A stretch of 64,000 nucleotides of DNA from NCBI GenBank assembly GCA_023627715.1, contig JAMAHW010000010.1, positions 372,001 through 436,000 on the forward strand, in the 5' to 3' direction. Each line of letters opens with the position of its first letter. Positions within the stretch are counted from its first letter, which is position 1. A program made the translations under genes and the position numbers. Below are positions 1 through 10,848 of the stretch, piece by piece. The notes under the pieces are model-generated. The model was not told the origin of the DNA. It did no database searches and was given only the letters and a program-made list of their open reading frames with translations. The DNA comes from Periconia sp. R9002. Lineage: Eukaryota; Ascomycota; Dothideomycetes; Pleosporales; Periconiaceae.

Positions 1-101
1 AACCAAGACGCTGGACCCTCTGAATCCCAGTGTCTGGTAACCTTACTTAATCTCTGGAAATCTACCGTGGAGTGTTTGCGATTGTTCGACCACTGTTGAC
101 C

Positions 102-2123
102 ATGTTCAAACACTTGAAGGTCGTGGCGGTGGCTGTCGGTTTGCTTGGAGCCGTGAGCGCGCAGAATACATTGCCAATCGTGGATTTGGGATATCAGCTA
201 CATAGGGCTTCCGGGTTCAACGTAAACCCTTCACTTCCCCCCAAATACCGTTGAAGTGGAACGCTCACAGTTGCTGCAGGACACGGGAAACTTCTACAAT
301 TTTTCCAATATTCGCTACGCATCCCCTCCCGTCGGCCAATTGCGATTCGCGCCCCCCGTTCCACCTGCGGTGAATAGATCTGGTGTCGACAATGGAGATG
401 TAGGAAGGTATTGTTCTACCTAGAATTTACGTTGCAGCCATTGGAGACTGACAATTCAACAGGCGGTGCCCACAAGCGTCGCCAGCCTGGAGCGCTCTTG
501 CCTCACAATTTCTCACCAGTGTGGCTCTTGGTGCTCCATTCAATGCCACCCCTTACGTAGGTTGTTCCCTACCTATGTAGTTATCGAAATACCATACCAC
601 TTGGCGTATCGTGTCGAGACATCACTAATGTATCGACGCCTCCCTGCTCGGATTTGACTGACCAAGTATCCACGATATAGGTGCCCCCGGGTGCGAATGC
701 CAGTTCCCCAGTTCCTCCTACCGGACCTCTCGAAACCGAAGATTGTTTGTTCCTCGATGTATTTGCACCTAAAGCCATCTTCGATAACGCAAATTTTTCT
801 AGCTATGGCGCTCCAGTACTTGTGTGGATTTATGGAGGCGGTTATAGTTGAGTCTTCCCCGGGTATGGAGTAGTGTCAGGACTATGTGGCGCGGCGTTCT
901 GATGCCTTGATCACCCTATTTTGAGTTAAGCTGACTTTATATACCCGAATGCAGCTGCAGGGGATAAATACCAGAACCCGGCCGGTTTGCTAGCTGCTTC
1001 TGGCAATTCAAGCTTCGGTGAAGTTATATACATCGCTTTGAACTATCGACTCGGCGCTTTGGGTTGGATGGGGGGGCCTGGATACCAATCCGAAGGCGGA
1101 ACGAGCAACCTCGGGCTTTATGATCAGAGACTTGCTCTTGAATGGGTTCAAAAGAACATTCATTTGTTTGGTGGGGACAAGAACCGGGTGACGATTTTTG
1201 GAGAGAGTGCCGGAGGCGGTTCGATCATGCATCAAATCACGGCCTATGGAGGTGAAAGGGGGCCCGTCCCATTTCAACAGGCGGTACCACAGTCCCCAGG
1301 GTGGTTTCCCACGTCAAGCCAAACTCCGCAAGAGAATGCGTATCGCAAATTCTTGCAGCTCACCAATAGTACTTCTTTGGCAGATTTGCGCGCACTGTCC
1401 TCTGAAGCAGTAATTCGTGCAAACAAACAGCAGGTGATTTACGACTCGACGTACGGACTATTCACCTACGGGCCAGTAGTTGATGGAGATTTTGTACCAC
1501 TCCAACCAGGACAACTGCTCGCACAAGGCCGCTTCGCCAAAGATGTGCGCGTTATGGTCGGACATAACGCAGACGAAGGAGCACTTTTCACGCCACCGTC
1601 TGTCAATACGTCTGGAAACATTGACCAACTGCTGCGATCCAATTTCGGCAGCATTTCACAGCAATCACTGGACTACATCACGGAGACTCTCTATCCAGAC
1701 GTTTATGACGGTTCTCAAGGCTATACTACGGACTTTGAACGCGCCAACACCATCGTCAGCGAATCTGTTTTCACATGCAACACCAACTATTTGAGCAGGG
1801 GCTTCAACAACAAAACATACTCATATCTCTTTGCTGTCCCTCCAGCTTTTCATGGCTTCGACATACCCTATACGTACTACGAAGGAGGGGCATTAGGGCT
1901 CCCAGGTCAGGGTGTAACCAACCGAACAGTTGCCATTGCTCTTCAAGAGTTCATTACAAGCTTCGCGAAAACCGGCGTGCCGGAGGCAGAAGGTGTGAAA
2001 CATTTCAACATGTACGGCCCCGACGCGCGGGTGTTGGAGCTCAATGTCACGGGTATCGAGGAAATCAGGGATAGCAATGCTGGAGCGAGGTGCAAGTGGT
2101 GGCAGCTGGGGCTTTACAACTAG
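102..2123 (+). CDS. Secreted type-B carboxylesterase/lipase
   Basis: Alpha/beta-hydrolase of the carboxylesterase type B (COesterase) family, expected to hydrolyse carboxylic esters outside the cell. I read five exons: 102-221, 280-407, 463-556, 681-846 and 955-2123, giving 558 aa with phases that agree throughout. The ATG at 102 opens a hydrophobic signal peptide ending near VSAQ; the upstream in-frame ATG at 72 would spoil it. Family landmarks follow in order: NIRYASPPVG, a Cys-bearing CPQASPAW, EDCLFLDVF, the oxyanion motif YGGGY, then TAGDKYQNPAG across the exon 4/5 join, NYRLG, and the nucleophile elbow GESAGG. Many NxS/T sites fit secretion. Intron 4 (847-954) contains a copy of a dispersed repeat. 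The reading frame looks intact; the substrate cannot be told. Confidence 0.86.
881..948 (+). repeat. Dispersed module copy A, inside carboxylesterase intron 4
   Basis: This stretch aligns with the right arm of the element near 29.86-29.94 kb. It shares the start ACTATGTGGCG and an 18-base identical block TTGAGTTAAGCTGACTTT. It lies wholly within intron 4 of the carboxylesterase. The GCTGAC inside it (930-935) sits about 20 bases before the 3' splice site and fits the fungal branch-point consensus. Confidence 0.6.
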
Positions 2124-2555
2124 GCCGTCTCGTCTGAACTGACGACATAATTTTGAGCCATGGCATGTGTACATAATTAATAATCGATAGAAGGGATTTC
2201 TTGACAAGTTCTTATTTCAAGATGATGGCAACAAGCATCTCGATCCCCGTTGAGCATGAATGCGCCTCGGAAGAGAGTTTGGAGCTATGGAGCTATAACC
2301 ACCGCGCTAAACCCCACCGAGCCCTTGACCATGACGCTTCCATACGTCATAGCACATGCATCCAGCGTTACAACCACGGAAATCCTCTCTTCATTTAAAA
2401 GCTTCCTCCGCTCTCCGTTGCCTATAAAAGAGATACATACGTACCTACATACCTCCTCACTCAACACTCCAAATCAATTGCATCTCCGACTCATTTCGCC
2501 CAAACATACGAACCCACACCCTCATCTCACACCAAACAAACAAACAAACGTCACA
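2124..2555 (+). promoter_or_regulatory. Intergenic region with promoter of the LEA-like gene
   Basis: A 432-base gap between the esterase stop and the next start. A good TATA box (TATAAA, 2423-2428) lies about 130 bases before the ATG at 2556, followed by an A/C-rich untranslated leader (ACAAACAAACAAACG), typical of strongly expressed fungal genes. No other feature seen. Confidence 0.55.
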
Positions 2556-3105
2556 ATGTTCCGAACTCAGCTCACCCGTCAAGTGCGCCTCTTCAGCACC
2601 TCTCCCATTGTCCGCAAGAGCCCGGTTGAGACCGTCAAGGATGCTGCGAAGACTGTGGACAGGGCTGTCTCGGACAAGATCGTGAAGGGCATTGAGAAGG
2701 GCGGTATGTAATCCCCAACGCACACCCCTTTCGTTTCTTTTCTTGTCGTCTTTCGAGCTTCACGTTCCATTCATCCATTCATATGTCTCACCCACCTGAT
2801 CCCGAATACGTAGCTCCTACACACGAGCTTCTTCAGACGTTTAAGGACCATGTGGAAGGTGAGACACTGAGAGAGATGATGAGATGATGACTGCTTCAAT
2901 TCCATGGTGTAGCACAGGATGCTAACGTATACCCACAGAAGAGGTCACAGAAAAGGCCAAGGAGGCCATCCCCGAGACAACAGGTCAGGCCAAGGGTGAA
3001 GCCAAGGAGGTTGCCGGCGAGGCCAAGGGCAAGGCACAAGAGCTCAAGGGTGAGGCCAAGGGCAAGGCGCAAGAGCTCAAGGGCGAGGCCAAGGGCAAGT
3101 TGTAA
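2556..3105 (+). CDS. Mitochondrial LEA-like stress protein with KGEAKGKAQEL repeats
   Basis: Small hydrophilic protein of 119 aa in three exons (2556-2703, 2814-2858, 2939-3105), with consistent phases. The N-terminus (MFRTQLTRQVRLFSTSP) is Arg/Ser/Thr-rich without acidic residues and reads as a mitochondrial presequence; RLFSTSP resembles a processing site. The C-terminus is a run of imperfect 11-residue Ala/Lys/Glu/Gly repeats (KGEAKGKAQEL), the pattern of group-3 LEA or CsbD-like proteins that protect proteins and membranes during desiccation. It has no catalytic motif. A TATA box and A/C-rich leader suggest high or inducible expression. The repeats are nearly identical at DNA level (around 2985-3100). 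Function is inferred from composition only. Confidence 0.78.
2985..3100 (+). repeat. Tandem coding repeat (GEAKGKAQELK units)
   Basis: Units of about 33 bases built on GAGGCCAAGGGCAAGGC and CAAGAGCTCAAGGG occur two to three times in the last exon of the LEA-like gene and encode its Ala/Lys/Glu repeats. Unit number may vary between strains. Confidence 0.7.
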
Positions 3106-3695
3106 GGGAGTTGATGGACGATGTTGAGCTCGGTGGACGAAGAAAAAGCATCCGCAGGCTTTCCTTTTTTTCGAAGCTTGAAACATGCCGGTAATGGCAT
3201 AAGCGGTGGATGATGGACGACGGTTGACGATGAATCTGCGTGATTTGTGCATGGCTTCCTGTATCAATATTTACCTCTGGGATTGCATTGGGTGCTTAAC
3301 GCGCTAGCGAATCAACTTTAATTGCCTCTTTCAAACATGTTCATGGGTACACCGGTGATGTTGAAACAGGTCGTCGTATATGGGGGATACCGTGATATTA
3401 ACATTCGGTTCTATGCTAGTGCCTATACTTTGAACACGCAAATGACCAGAATAACTGCTGAACCCGACCAACGCCCAGCCCAAATGACCCTTCAATTTGT
3501 GATTGTTTCCCTTCCCGAGTAGACCCAAATACCCTCTCTGACACAAAAAATAGTCGCCTGACCAAATGCCGACTATACCGGAGATCCATTGCGTGTTCAT
3601 AGCCAAACCAGTACAACAGCGTAAGCAACAACATGCCACTTCAACAATTCGCGTCCATGTCTCTGCGCAAAAGGTCGTAATCGCAGCAGATCCAA
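3106..3695. other. Convergent 3' flanks, no gene seen
   Basis: The 590 bases between the stop codons of the LEA-like gene (+) and uracil-DNA glycosylase (-) hold only short random ORFs. They presumably contain both 3' untranslated regions. No repeat or RNA gene recognised. Confidence 0.5.
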
Positions 3696-4653
3696 TTAAA
3701 CGCCTGCCTTTTCTGGATCCACGTTCAGATTCCAGTCAATTTCTTCGCCCTTGCCATACCGCTGCACCAACCACTTGTTCGCCTTCTTGAAGTGACCACA
3801 ATCGAAAAAGCCCCGCGATGCACTGAGAGGACTAGGATGCACGCTCTTCAAGATCAAGTGCTTCTCAGCATTGACGCTCTTGACCCTCTGCTGAGCCGGG
3901 GTACCCCACGCGAGAAACACGACGCCATTCGTTCGCACCTTTGCGACGGTATCGATTACCTTCTGAGTCAGAACCTCCCAGCCTTTGCCTGAGTGCGAGT
4001 TCGCTTCATTGCGGCGCACCGTCAGACACGTGTTTATCATCAATACGCCACGGTCAGCCCACGGTGTCAGCAGACCACCCTTGTTTGGTGGAGACTCGAA
4101 ATCTGGGTAGTCCTTCTTGAGTGCTTTGTAGATGTTTTGGAGAGAGGGTGGGGCTGGAGTTGGAGGGCGGACGGAGAAGCAGAGCCCGTGGGCTTGGTTG
4201 GGATTGTGGTAGGGATCCTGGCCAGTGATGACTGCCTTGACGGTGTTGAGAGGTGTGTGTCTGGACCTATAGGCTCGTTCAGCTTTATCATCTTGCAGAT
4301 ATAGGTTCACACAGGTAAACACACCATGAGTACACATCTTTCATAGGTGGGTAAATTGTCTTTCCACTAGCCAACTCTTGCTTCAGAAATCGCTTGAGCT
4401 GCAAGAAGGCGGGCGTGACTAGCACATCTTTCAGATGAGGCAACCAACTCTCGTGCAGGTTTTCGATTTCCAATTGCAGCAATTCTTTTTGCTCCTCAGT
4501 TAGTTTCGCCACCCAGGCATCTTTGTCGAAAGCTGCAACGGTAGGGTTTGGTTTGGGCTTCGGGGCGCCGAAGAAAGACGTAATACTTGCGTTGGGCTTG
4601 GTCTTCTTTGCCGCGTCGGTAGCGGCATCGGCGGCCTTGCGTTTGAGACTCAT
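3696..4653 (-). CDS. UNG1: Uracil-DNA glycosylase (family 1)
   Basis: Removes uracil from DNA as the first step of base excision repair. Two exons on the minus strand, 4653-4325 and 4266-3696, with a 58-base intron, give 299 aa. The join restores DVYSWSRHTPLNTVKAVITGQ. Motif A, GQDPYHNPNQAHG, carries the catalytic Asp; the Leu-loop motif HPSPLSASRGF carries the catalytic His and intercalating Leu-loop residues; GVLMINTCLTV and FLAWG are also family signatures. The N-terminal 30 residues are basic and contain ITSFFG, resembling a PCNA-interacting (PIP) motif, which would favour nuclear, replication-linked action. No clear mitochondrial presequence is visible from this start. Intact. Confidence 0.94.
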
Positions 4654-5224
4654 GGTAATTCGGTTGATACGACGGAGATGACAGCAATTGAGGGGTAATT
4701 GAATAGACTGGAGTAGATTGGACGCTGGGAAACAGAAGAAGTGGAGATGAGGGTTTGTCTATGGAAGACAATGCATCGAGCAGCAGGCAGCAGTGACGCG
4801 GACAGGGACCTAGCACGTTTAAGCGAGACGCGGTCGCGTCTCATATCATGTGCTCACGCGCTACCCCAGAGTTTAAACAGCGGTATGACGTAGGAGTGTT
4901 TGTGTCCACAAGCAAGGAAGTTTGCAAGGCACCTGCGACAGCTGAAGGTACAGCCAGGCGGCTGATTGGTTGATCAGGAGCAAACCATAAAGATCTTCTG
5001 TGCGATTGCCCTTTTCAACCCGTTTCCTCAGGGGATGCATTAGAAAGAGCGTTTTCCCTAGCTTGATGGACGTCAGTTGTGACGAGCAGGGCGTGTAGAG
5101 ACGCATATAAGAAAGGCTTCGTGTCTCTCACAAATCTTAAACTCTACCATCACACTGAACCACTCCCATCTCCACGTCAAAACCTCTCTACCAACAAAAC
5201 CCATCCCAACCACACAAATCAACA
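4654..5224. promoter_or_regulatory. Divergent promoter of UNG1 and the KGG gene
   Basis: 571 bases between two divergent start codons. On the plus side a TATA-like CATATAAG at about 5104-5111 precedes the KGG gene by about 115 bases, followed by a C/A-rich leader. No coding content recognised. Confidence 0.5.
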
Positions 5225-5661
5225 ATGGCCGACTCCAACCCCGCCAACTTTGCCAACCTTCCCAAGGACGAGCTTCGTGAGATCGCTGCCAAGGGTGGAC
5301 ACGCCTCTCATGGCTCTCACAACCAAGTAAGTGAACTTACGCTGGAAGCTGCAGTCTTTCTATCCCTTTCTAACCTCCTCATGTCACAGTCTCATCCTGA
5401 CCGCAAACCCGATGGCACCTTCACCCAGGGCTCTGAGCTTGCCAAAGAGCTCGGCTCAAAGGGTGGCCATGTAGCCCATGAGCATCAGATTGAGAAGGAT
5501 GGTGTAAGTGTATCAGACTGAAGCAAGAGTCAGCAAAAACAGAAGAGGGGACTGACATTGTGCAGCGTAACCCCGACGGCACTTTCAAAGCAGGAAGCAA
5601 GCTCGCTCATGAGCTTGGAGAGAAGGGCGGCCACGCTGCCCACGATGCTTCGAAGCAATGA
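5225..5661 (+). CDS. KGG-repeat stress/conidiation protein (con-10 type)
   Basis: Small hydrophilic protein of 103 aa in three exons (5225-5326, 5390-5503, 5566-5661). It contains three copies of the stress-induced KGG motif: AAKGGHASH, GSKGGHVAH and GEKGGHAAH. The last two sit in near-identical units of the form PDGTF-x-x-GS-x-LA-x-ELG-x-KGG. This family includes Neurospora CON-10 and bacterial GsiB-like proteins, linked to conidiation, desiccation, light or stress. Each KGG unit falls on its own exon, with introns 1 and 2 both in phase 0, suggesting exon duplication. No enzyme motif. The exact role is unknown for the family. Confidence 0.88.
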
Positions 5662-6004
5662 GCGGTTGATGGTTACATACACGGGATGTGAATGCCTGGT
5701 ATAGCTGGGTTTCCTTACGACTATGTATGAACTCAAGGGCGGACATGCCCACTTTATGACCTGACGATGATCAATGAATCTAATCAATTGTACCCTGTTA
5801 TCCCCCCAAATTCCATGCGTGAAACAACTTGATTTCGATGTATATGGCTCTGGTGAACGGCATCAACCTCACTTTCTACTTTAACACACTGTTAAGCAAC
5901 AGTTCAACGTACACTCTCTGGGCCGCTAACGCTCCATCGAGATTTTAGTTCCTGTTCATGGTCAATCATAGGGCTCACCAGGCCCCGTAATATGTGTAAG
6001 AAGC

Positions 6005-6238
6005 CACGCCGGTGTTGATATATCCCGCACTCACAAAGGCAAAGGTACCTTGTATATCTTATCAAAGGTATTCCTAAGTAGTAATACTACATGAGAAATA
6101 GTAAAACTATCATATAGAAACAGACTCTTGATATTCTACTTACTTCTATAAGAACTATAATCTTAGGAAGAAAAGGTCCTCGAAGCGTTATGTGGAATGG
6201 TCAGTGTTGTGAGTGCGGGCTATTTTGACACCTGGGTG
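6005..6238 (-). mobile_element. MITE copy 1 (inverted-repeat element)
   Basis: A 234-base, AT-rich, non-coding element. The left end (CACGCCGGTGTT, then CCCGCACTCACAA) is mirrored by the right end (TTGTGAGTGCGGG, then GACACCTGGGTG). The interior, read on the minus strand, aligns with that of the copy at 42339-42582 (shared ATTATAGTT and ACTACTTAGGAATA blocks), so the two copies lie in opposite orientation. The flanking 5 bases, GAAGC and GAGGC, could be a slightly diverged target duplication. No transposase frame, so it would be moved by an enzyme encoded elsewhere. Confidence 0.72.
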
Positions 6239-7170
6239 GAGGCGTCTAGATACATTGTGATGGTTCGTATGTGTGGTGTAGATGGAGACGTGAGGCTAGT
6301 GATTGCGCTTGCGCTCTTCTCCGTTCTGTTTACAAAAACCACAAATTGGGCACCCGTCTAGAACTTGTTTGAAACGATGGTCTCAAATACTAGCGTCAAA
6401 AAGTCTTTTCGCTTTGTTTAATTGTATAGCTGGACCCTGCCCCTCTGCGTAGCGTGTTAACGATAATGATAGCTAGCCGGTAGACTAACATGCCGAACAG
6501 GGAAACACTATGCCAAAAAGCCATTCGGGCCGGCGAAGGCATGACAGACATAACGGTGTGAGCAAGCGGTGAGTAAGTAGCCACACGTAACCAGAGGGGT
6601 GGTATATGGTTGGTCTGCATGCACATGTGTATCTCGCGGCGGTAGACAGTTGTACATACAGGTCCAGGGGGATATTATCCGCTGGAACTGCTGATGCTGA
6701 TGCCACGTCAGGCGAGCAGGGTGGAGCCGTTCAACGGGAACAGGGATCGAGTGGCTGGAACGATGGTGTGTCTGCTGAGACTATGCCATGAGGGGATGTG
6801 CACAGCGACTGTACAGTAGTGTTGCTGTACGGGGGACTCGTGGGAACGATGCAGCAGCGTCCAAGACTCGTCGAGAGAAAAAAAAGCACCGTCCGTCCGG
6901 GTTGCTGTCCGATGCATCGATCGGTTTGCTGACTAGCCAGCGCAACGGGACGGCCGTCGCAAGGAATGAGTAATGCTTGGCGGGACGTCGCGATACGGCC
7001 AGACCAGCTGCTTGGTGGGTTTTTTTGGCGGCTGATGTCGAGCTGTTTCCCATTGATGATGATACATGTCGGTATGAGGTGAGGAGGTCGGAGGTTGCAG
7101 GACAGGTCACCGTCACAGTGGGGATGAATGGGGTGGGTTAGTAATGGAGGATACCTAGGTAAGTACTGTA

Positions 7171-7200
7171 GGGAGAGGAGAGGAGAGGAGAGGAGAGGGA
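7171..7200. repeat. (GGAGA)n microsatellite
   Basis: About five tandem GGAGA units with a GGGA end, in the 5' flank of the methyltransferase. A purine-only tract of this type is likely to vary in length between strains. Confidence 0.85.
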
Positions 7201-7396
7201 TGCTGGCTCGGGTAATTTGGATGCCCCATGCGGAAGGAGCCCAGCACCCAGGGAGCGGAACAGCCCTCCCACATCCAAGCCGCTGGGTGCCTTTTCTTTC
7301 ACATTTTCGCCTTCTCCACGAAGTTCGAGTCCCCCACTGTGTCCCGTCACAAGGACGACAGGTCGCAAACCTCCCTCGCCGCGTCTGTTCGACGAC

Positions 7397-9127
7397 ATGT
7401 CGCTGACCATCCCCATCCCCCCGCGCGACACCAGCCCGCCCTCCTCCTACGAGGCGCCCGCCAGCCCAAACTCCATAATCGAGCCCGACGTACGTGAAGC
7501 TGCCCGTTCCTTGCAATTGCGATACGATGCCCTACATCCCATCCCATTCCATACCACAATATACTACATCGCACTATCGCTTCCTAACCAATGCCTCTGG
7601 TGCAATGCCATGCCATGCGACGCGACTTCTCTTTCGTAATCGCCATCTTTCGTGGCTAACCTCGATTCGCCTCCTAGTCTGACCCCTCGGACCCAGAGAG
7701 CTGTGTTACGTTCGTCACCCCAAATACCCTCGCCTCCAGATTCATTGCGCTCACACTTACCTGCAGGAGCACAAAATCAGTCAACCAGAGCATTTTCGAT
7801 TTCGTCCGCGAAAATGGCAGGACCTACCACCGCTACCAGGCTGGCAGTGAGCCTCCCTTACAACTCCCTACTAATTTGCTTACCCTGCTGCTTGCTGACC
7901 ATCGTTTTCCAGCATACTTGTTTCCAAACGACCAGGTACTGAGCACCGCGCCTCCTCTTCGCTTCCCTCTGCACTCGAGGAGCTCTTGCTGACTTTCACC
8001 TTTACAGTTCGAGATAGAGCGAATGGATCTACAATATGAGATTCTCAAGGTCCTGTTCAAGGGGCGGGACTTCTTCGCTCCTCTCAAAGATCCGCGAAGA
8101 ATACTTGATATCGGGTGTGGCACGGGGAAATGGGCTATAGAGATGGGTGGGCGCGAAAGCTCAACTACGTATGACAAATCAAGCTGACAGTTGCAGGAAA
8201 CCACTTCCCAAGGGCGGAGGCACGTCCAAAACATTCTCTTATTGTTTCTTCCTAACATTGTTCGCAGGTTACTGGGACAGATCTCTCCCCTATACAGCCT
8301 GAGTGGTAAGATCACGAAGTGAATCAATTCAGACCTTTCAATGGAAGCTGATTGTACTAGGGTTCCCAATAATGTAAAGTTCGTCATCGATGATGCCAAC
8401 GAAGAAGACTGGATGCTGGACCCTATGGATTTCATTCACACTCGTATGCTTTTGGGCTGTTTCGATGATTTTCGAGAAGTCATCAAATCAGCTTTCCGCC
8501 ACATGAAGCCGGGTGGTTGGATGGAATCTCAAGAGCTGATGCCAACAGTATATTGCGATGACGGGACCATGGACTCAGATTGGCCCTATGCCGAGTGGGT
8601 GCAGGCTCAAGACGAAGCTGCCATGAACCTTGGGAAACCTCTGCGTATTGCAAATAAGCTTAAGCGATGGTATGAACAAGCTGGCTTCGTTGATGTTCAC
8701 GAGGAGGTTTTCAAACTACCAATAAATTCATGGCCCAAGGATCCCCAGTTCAAGATGCTTGGTCGCTTCAATGAAATATGCTATCTGGACGGCCTACAGG
8801 CTTGGAGCCTGAACCACTTCACAAAAGGATTGAACTGGACCAAGGATGAGATTGAAGTGTATCTGGTTCAAGTTCGAAAAGCGCTTTCGAATCGCAGTGT
8901 TCACGCTTACAACAAAATGTAGGTTAATCCGCCACTGGCATGACTGAAATCAGCGCTGATGAAGTAGGTTTGTTGTTTGGGGACGAAAGCCAATACCAGG
9001 AGAGGTCATTATACCCAAAGAACCGACAAGGCCTCCTCCTGCTCCTCCCACGACCGAAGAAATCCCTGAGCCGGAACCTGCCCTGAGTCGCGAGCCTTCA
9101 ACACCTCCACCAACGGACGGCTCATAA
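7397..9127 (+). CDS. SAM-dependent methyltransferase (LaeA/TAM-like, Methyltransf_23)
   Basis: Class I methyltransferase of the fungal LaeA-like group; substrate unknown. Reading eight exons (7397-7489, 7678-7846, 7913-7935, 8008-8146, 8197-8219, 8268-8305, 8361-8918, 8968-9127) gives 400 aa in consistent phase. Landmarks: NGRTYHRYQ, YLFPNDQ, ILDIGCGTGKWAIEMG (SAM motif I), a GTDLSPIQPEWVP block joined across splice sites, and MKPGGWMESQEL (post-motif). The intron at 8220-8267 must start with GC (AG|GCACGT) to restore HFPRAEVTGTDLS. Within exon 2 an optional 57-base intron (7710-7766) would also keep the frame. The Pro-rich tail is low complexity. Such proteins can be global regulators or small-molecule methyltransferases; nothing nearby indicates which. 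Confidence 0.82.
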
Positions 9128-10848
9128 CACGTCGTAACCCTCTTCATGTACTAATGCCCCAGTAACGAATTTCCTATCCTGTTTTCGGTGGTATAAAAAT
9201 CGACATTTCGACGGTTGTCCACGGAGTTTACGTATTGTCCTTTAGCATGGCGCTATGTGATTGATAATGTGCCATTACCAGCCGTACCGAGCGGCGCGTT
9301 TCCACGAGCTTTTAATACATCTGAGCATGTGCATTTGGGCGGAATTTTGTCTGGAAAAGATTTTTGCGAATGGACCCTCTTGGGTTTAGCCAATCTTTGA
9401 TGTTGGATTTTGGATGTGTTGATTAGTAACAGTGTTAGCCTTCCTCTCAACGAAAAATTGCGATCTCATGATGGTTCACTGTTGTGTACTCGATTGCTCC
9501 TCAGGTATCCCAGTCTGCATTGAATGCTTCTGACTTGTATTACCGATGCGACCATAATATCCAGATTGGAGCAATGGACTGTACGCACTGTTCGATATGG
9601 CCTCGAAAATATTCAAGTGCCGTTGCGGTCGTTTTTCTACATGTGAGTGGAGACATTTTTAAGTATTGATTGAATCGTTGGTGTAGAACATATATCTGAT
9701 ATGAGGTTGAGGCTGACATCTCCTCGGGGGACTAACAGCTGCAATCTCATTGGCTGCGAAGTGAAAGATAAGCCTGGATTTAATCCCACGCCAAAACTGG
9801 GTCGGGCGCCGTCGTCTTTGAACATCAACGTCACGTCCAAAACCACTAACATGGATAGCTTTTTTAGGAAATGCAGAGTCGCCTGGACCGATGTACCTAG
9901 CCTAGAGACAAGAGGAAGCTAAGCATTCTTCCCGAGGGCTTGATCTTACCTGATCTTCCTGGCGATGTGGCGTTGCGTCGCAAGATTATAGATAAGGAGT
10001 CTTTGGCGGAGCATGGGTCCAGCCTCAGCTGTTTTTGCAACAAATGTTTTCAGACTGTGTGTATGCTGTGAGTTCCGAAATAGGAGGACGAGAAAGAAGA
10101 TCATAGCATCGCATTTTTCAGAAGGCCCGCGGAAAAACCGATGTCGCTGCCCATGGGGGACAGTGAAATTGCTCAACCCCAAGGTGCTGATAAGACCCAC
10201 AGATCAGGAACACATGCATCTACACTACTGGATGTGTCTGATAAGGAAGCTGACCCATTAGGACTTGCGTCTGACCAATAATGGGCAACCTGGTCCGCAT
10301 TCTACTCCCCATGGAACACTTCCTCGGGGAGATGTTGTTGCAATTCTGGGTACTGTATCTCCTGGCTTTGTCTCCATGAACCCCAATTCTAGACAATGAT
10401 CCAAACAGACGCGTATTCGACTTGGGAATTCTCGAACCAAGCCACGATGGTCGTGTTGCAATCTGGACTACTGGGGGCCTGTGTTGTGGTGCCTATCTAT
10501 CTCACGCGCAAACAGGAACCCACGCGCGCGCGCCTGCAAAGGACCCCCGTAAAATAAGACCCGGTCGATCATTTCCCCGCGGAAGTGATCATACATATCG
10601 ATGTACTCCTGCGGAGATAACTATTGCTCTCTCTATTATGCATGCGATGACGGCATGCGAACTCGTCGTCGGAGGTGTATCTACCTGACTGAAACACCAC
10701 TGCCCTACATCGCCTATATAATACCCTCCGTCTTTTTCCCTTTATAGATTTCCAGAGCATCAACTTCCAGGGTTTTTCTCAACCTGATACTCCAGTTTCA
10801 CCGAGCATCCTTTCTGAATTTGCCTAGTGTCATTGTCTCATCGAAAAC
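9128..10848 (+). promoter_or_regulatory. Long intergenic region, promoter of the nitrate transporter
   Basis: 1.7 kb without a credible gene. HGATAR sites, the target of AreA/NIT2 nitrogen regulators, occur at 9990-9995, 10188-10193, 10239-10244 and 10615-10620. CCCCGCGG at 10575-10582 is one base from the NirA/NIT4 consensus CTCCGHGG. A TATA box (TATATAATA, from 10715) lies about 130 bases before the ATG. Together these fit nitrate induction and ammonium repression, but no experiment supports it here. Confidence 0.5.

Larger units (their letters stand above)
5662..7396. other. Gene-poor region with a MITE and a microsatellite
   Basis: 1.7 kb between the KGG gene and the methyltransferase, both on the plus strand. 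It holds an AT-rich inverted-repeat element (6005-6238) and a GGAGA microsatellite (7171-7200). Open frames on both strands, including a 261-codon minus-strand one at 6731-7516, have no recognisable family and overlap the start of the methyltransferase. Confidence 0.5.

Noticed and set aside
102..2123. Carboxylesterase as a pseudogene, because its first 900 bases contain many stops
   Set aside because: Five exons with consensus splice sites restore every family motif in frame, including TAGDKYQNPAG across intron 4.
6731..7516. 261-codon minus-strand ORF
   Set aside because: Low-complexity Arg/Gly/Ser-rich, crosses the methyltransferase start and a microsatellite; no domain recognised.
10400..10470. 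tRNA-like T-arm (GCTTGGTTCGAGAA on the minus strand)
   Set aside because: No matching acceptor stem, D-arm or anticodon arm; the hairpin loop is too long.
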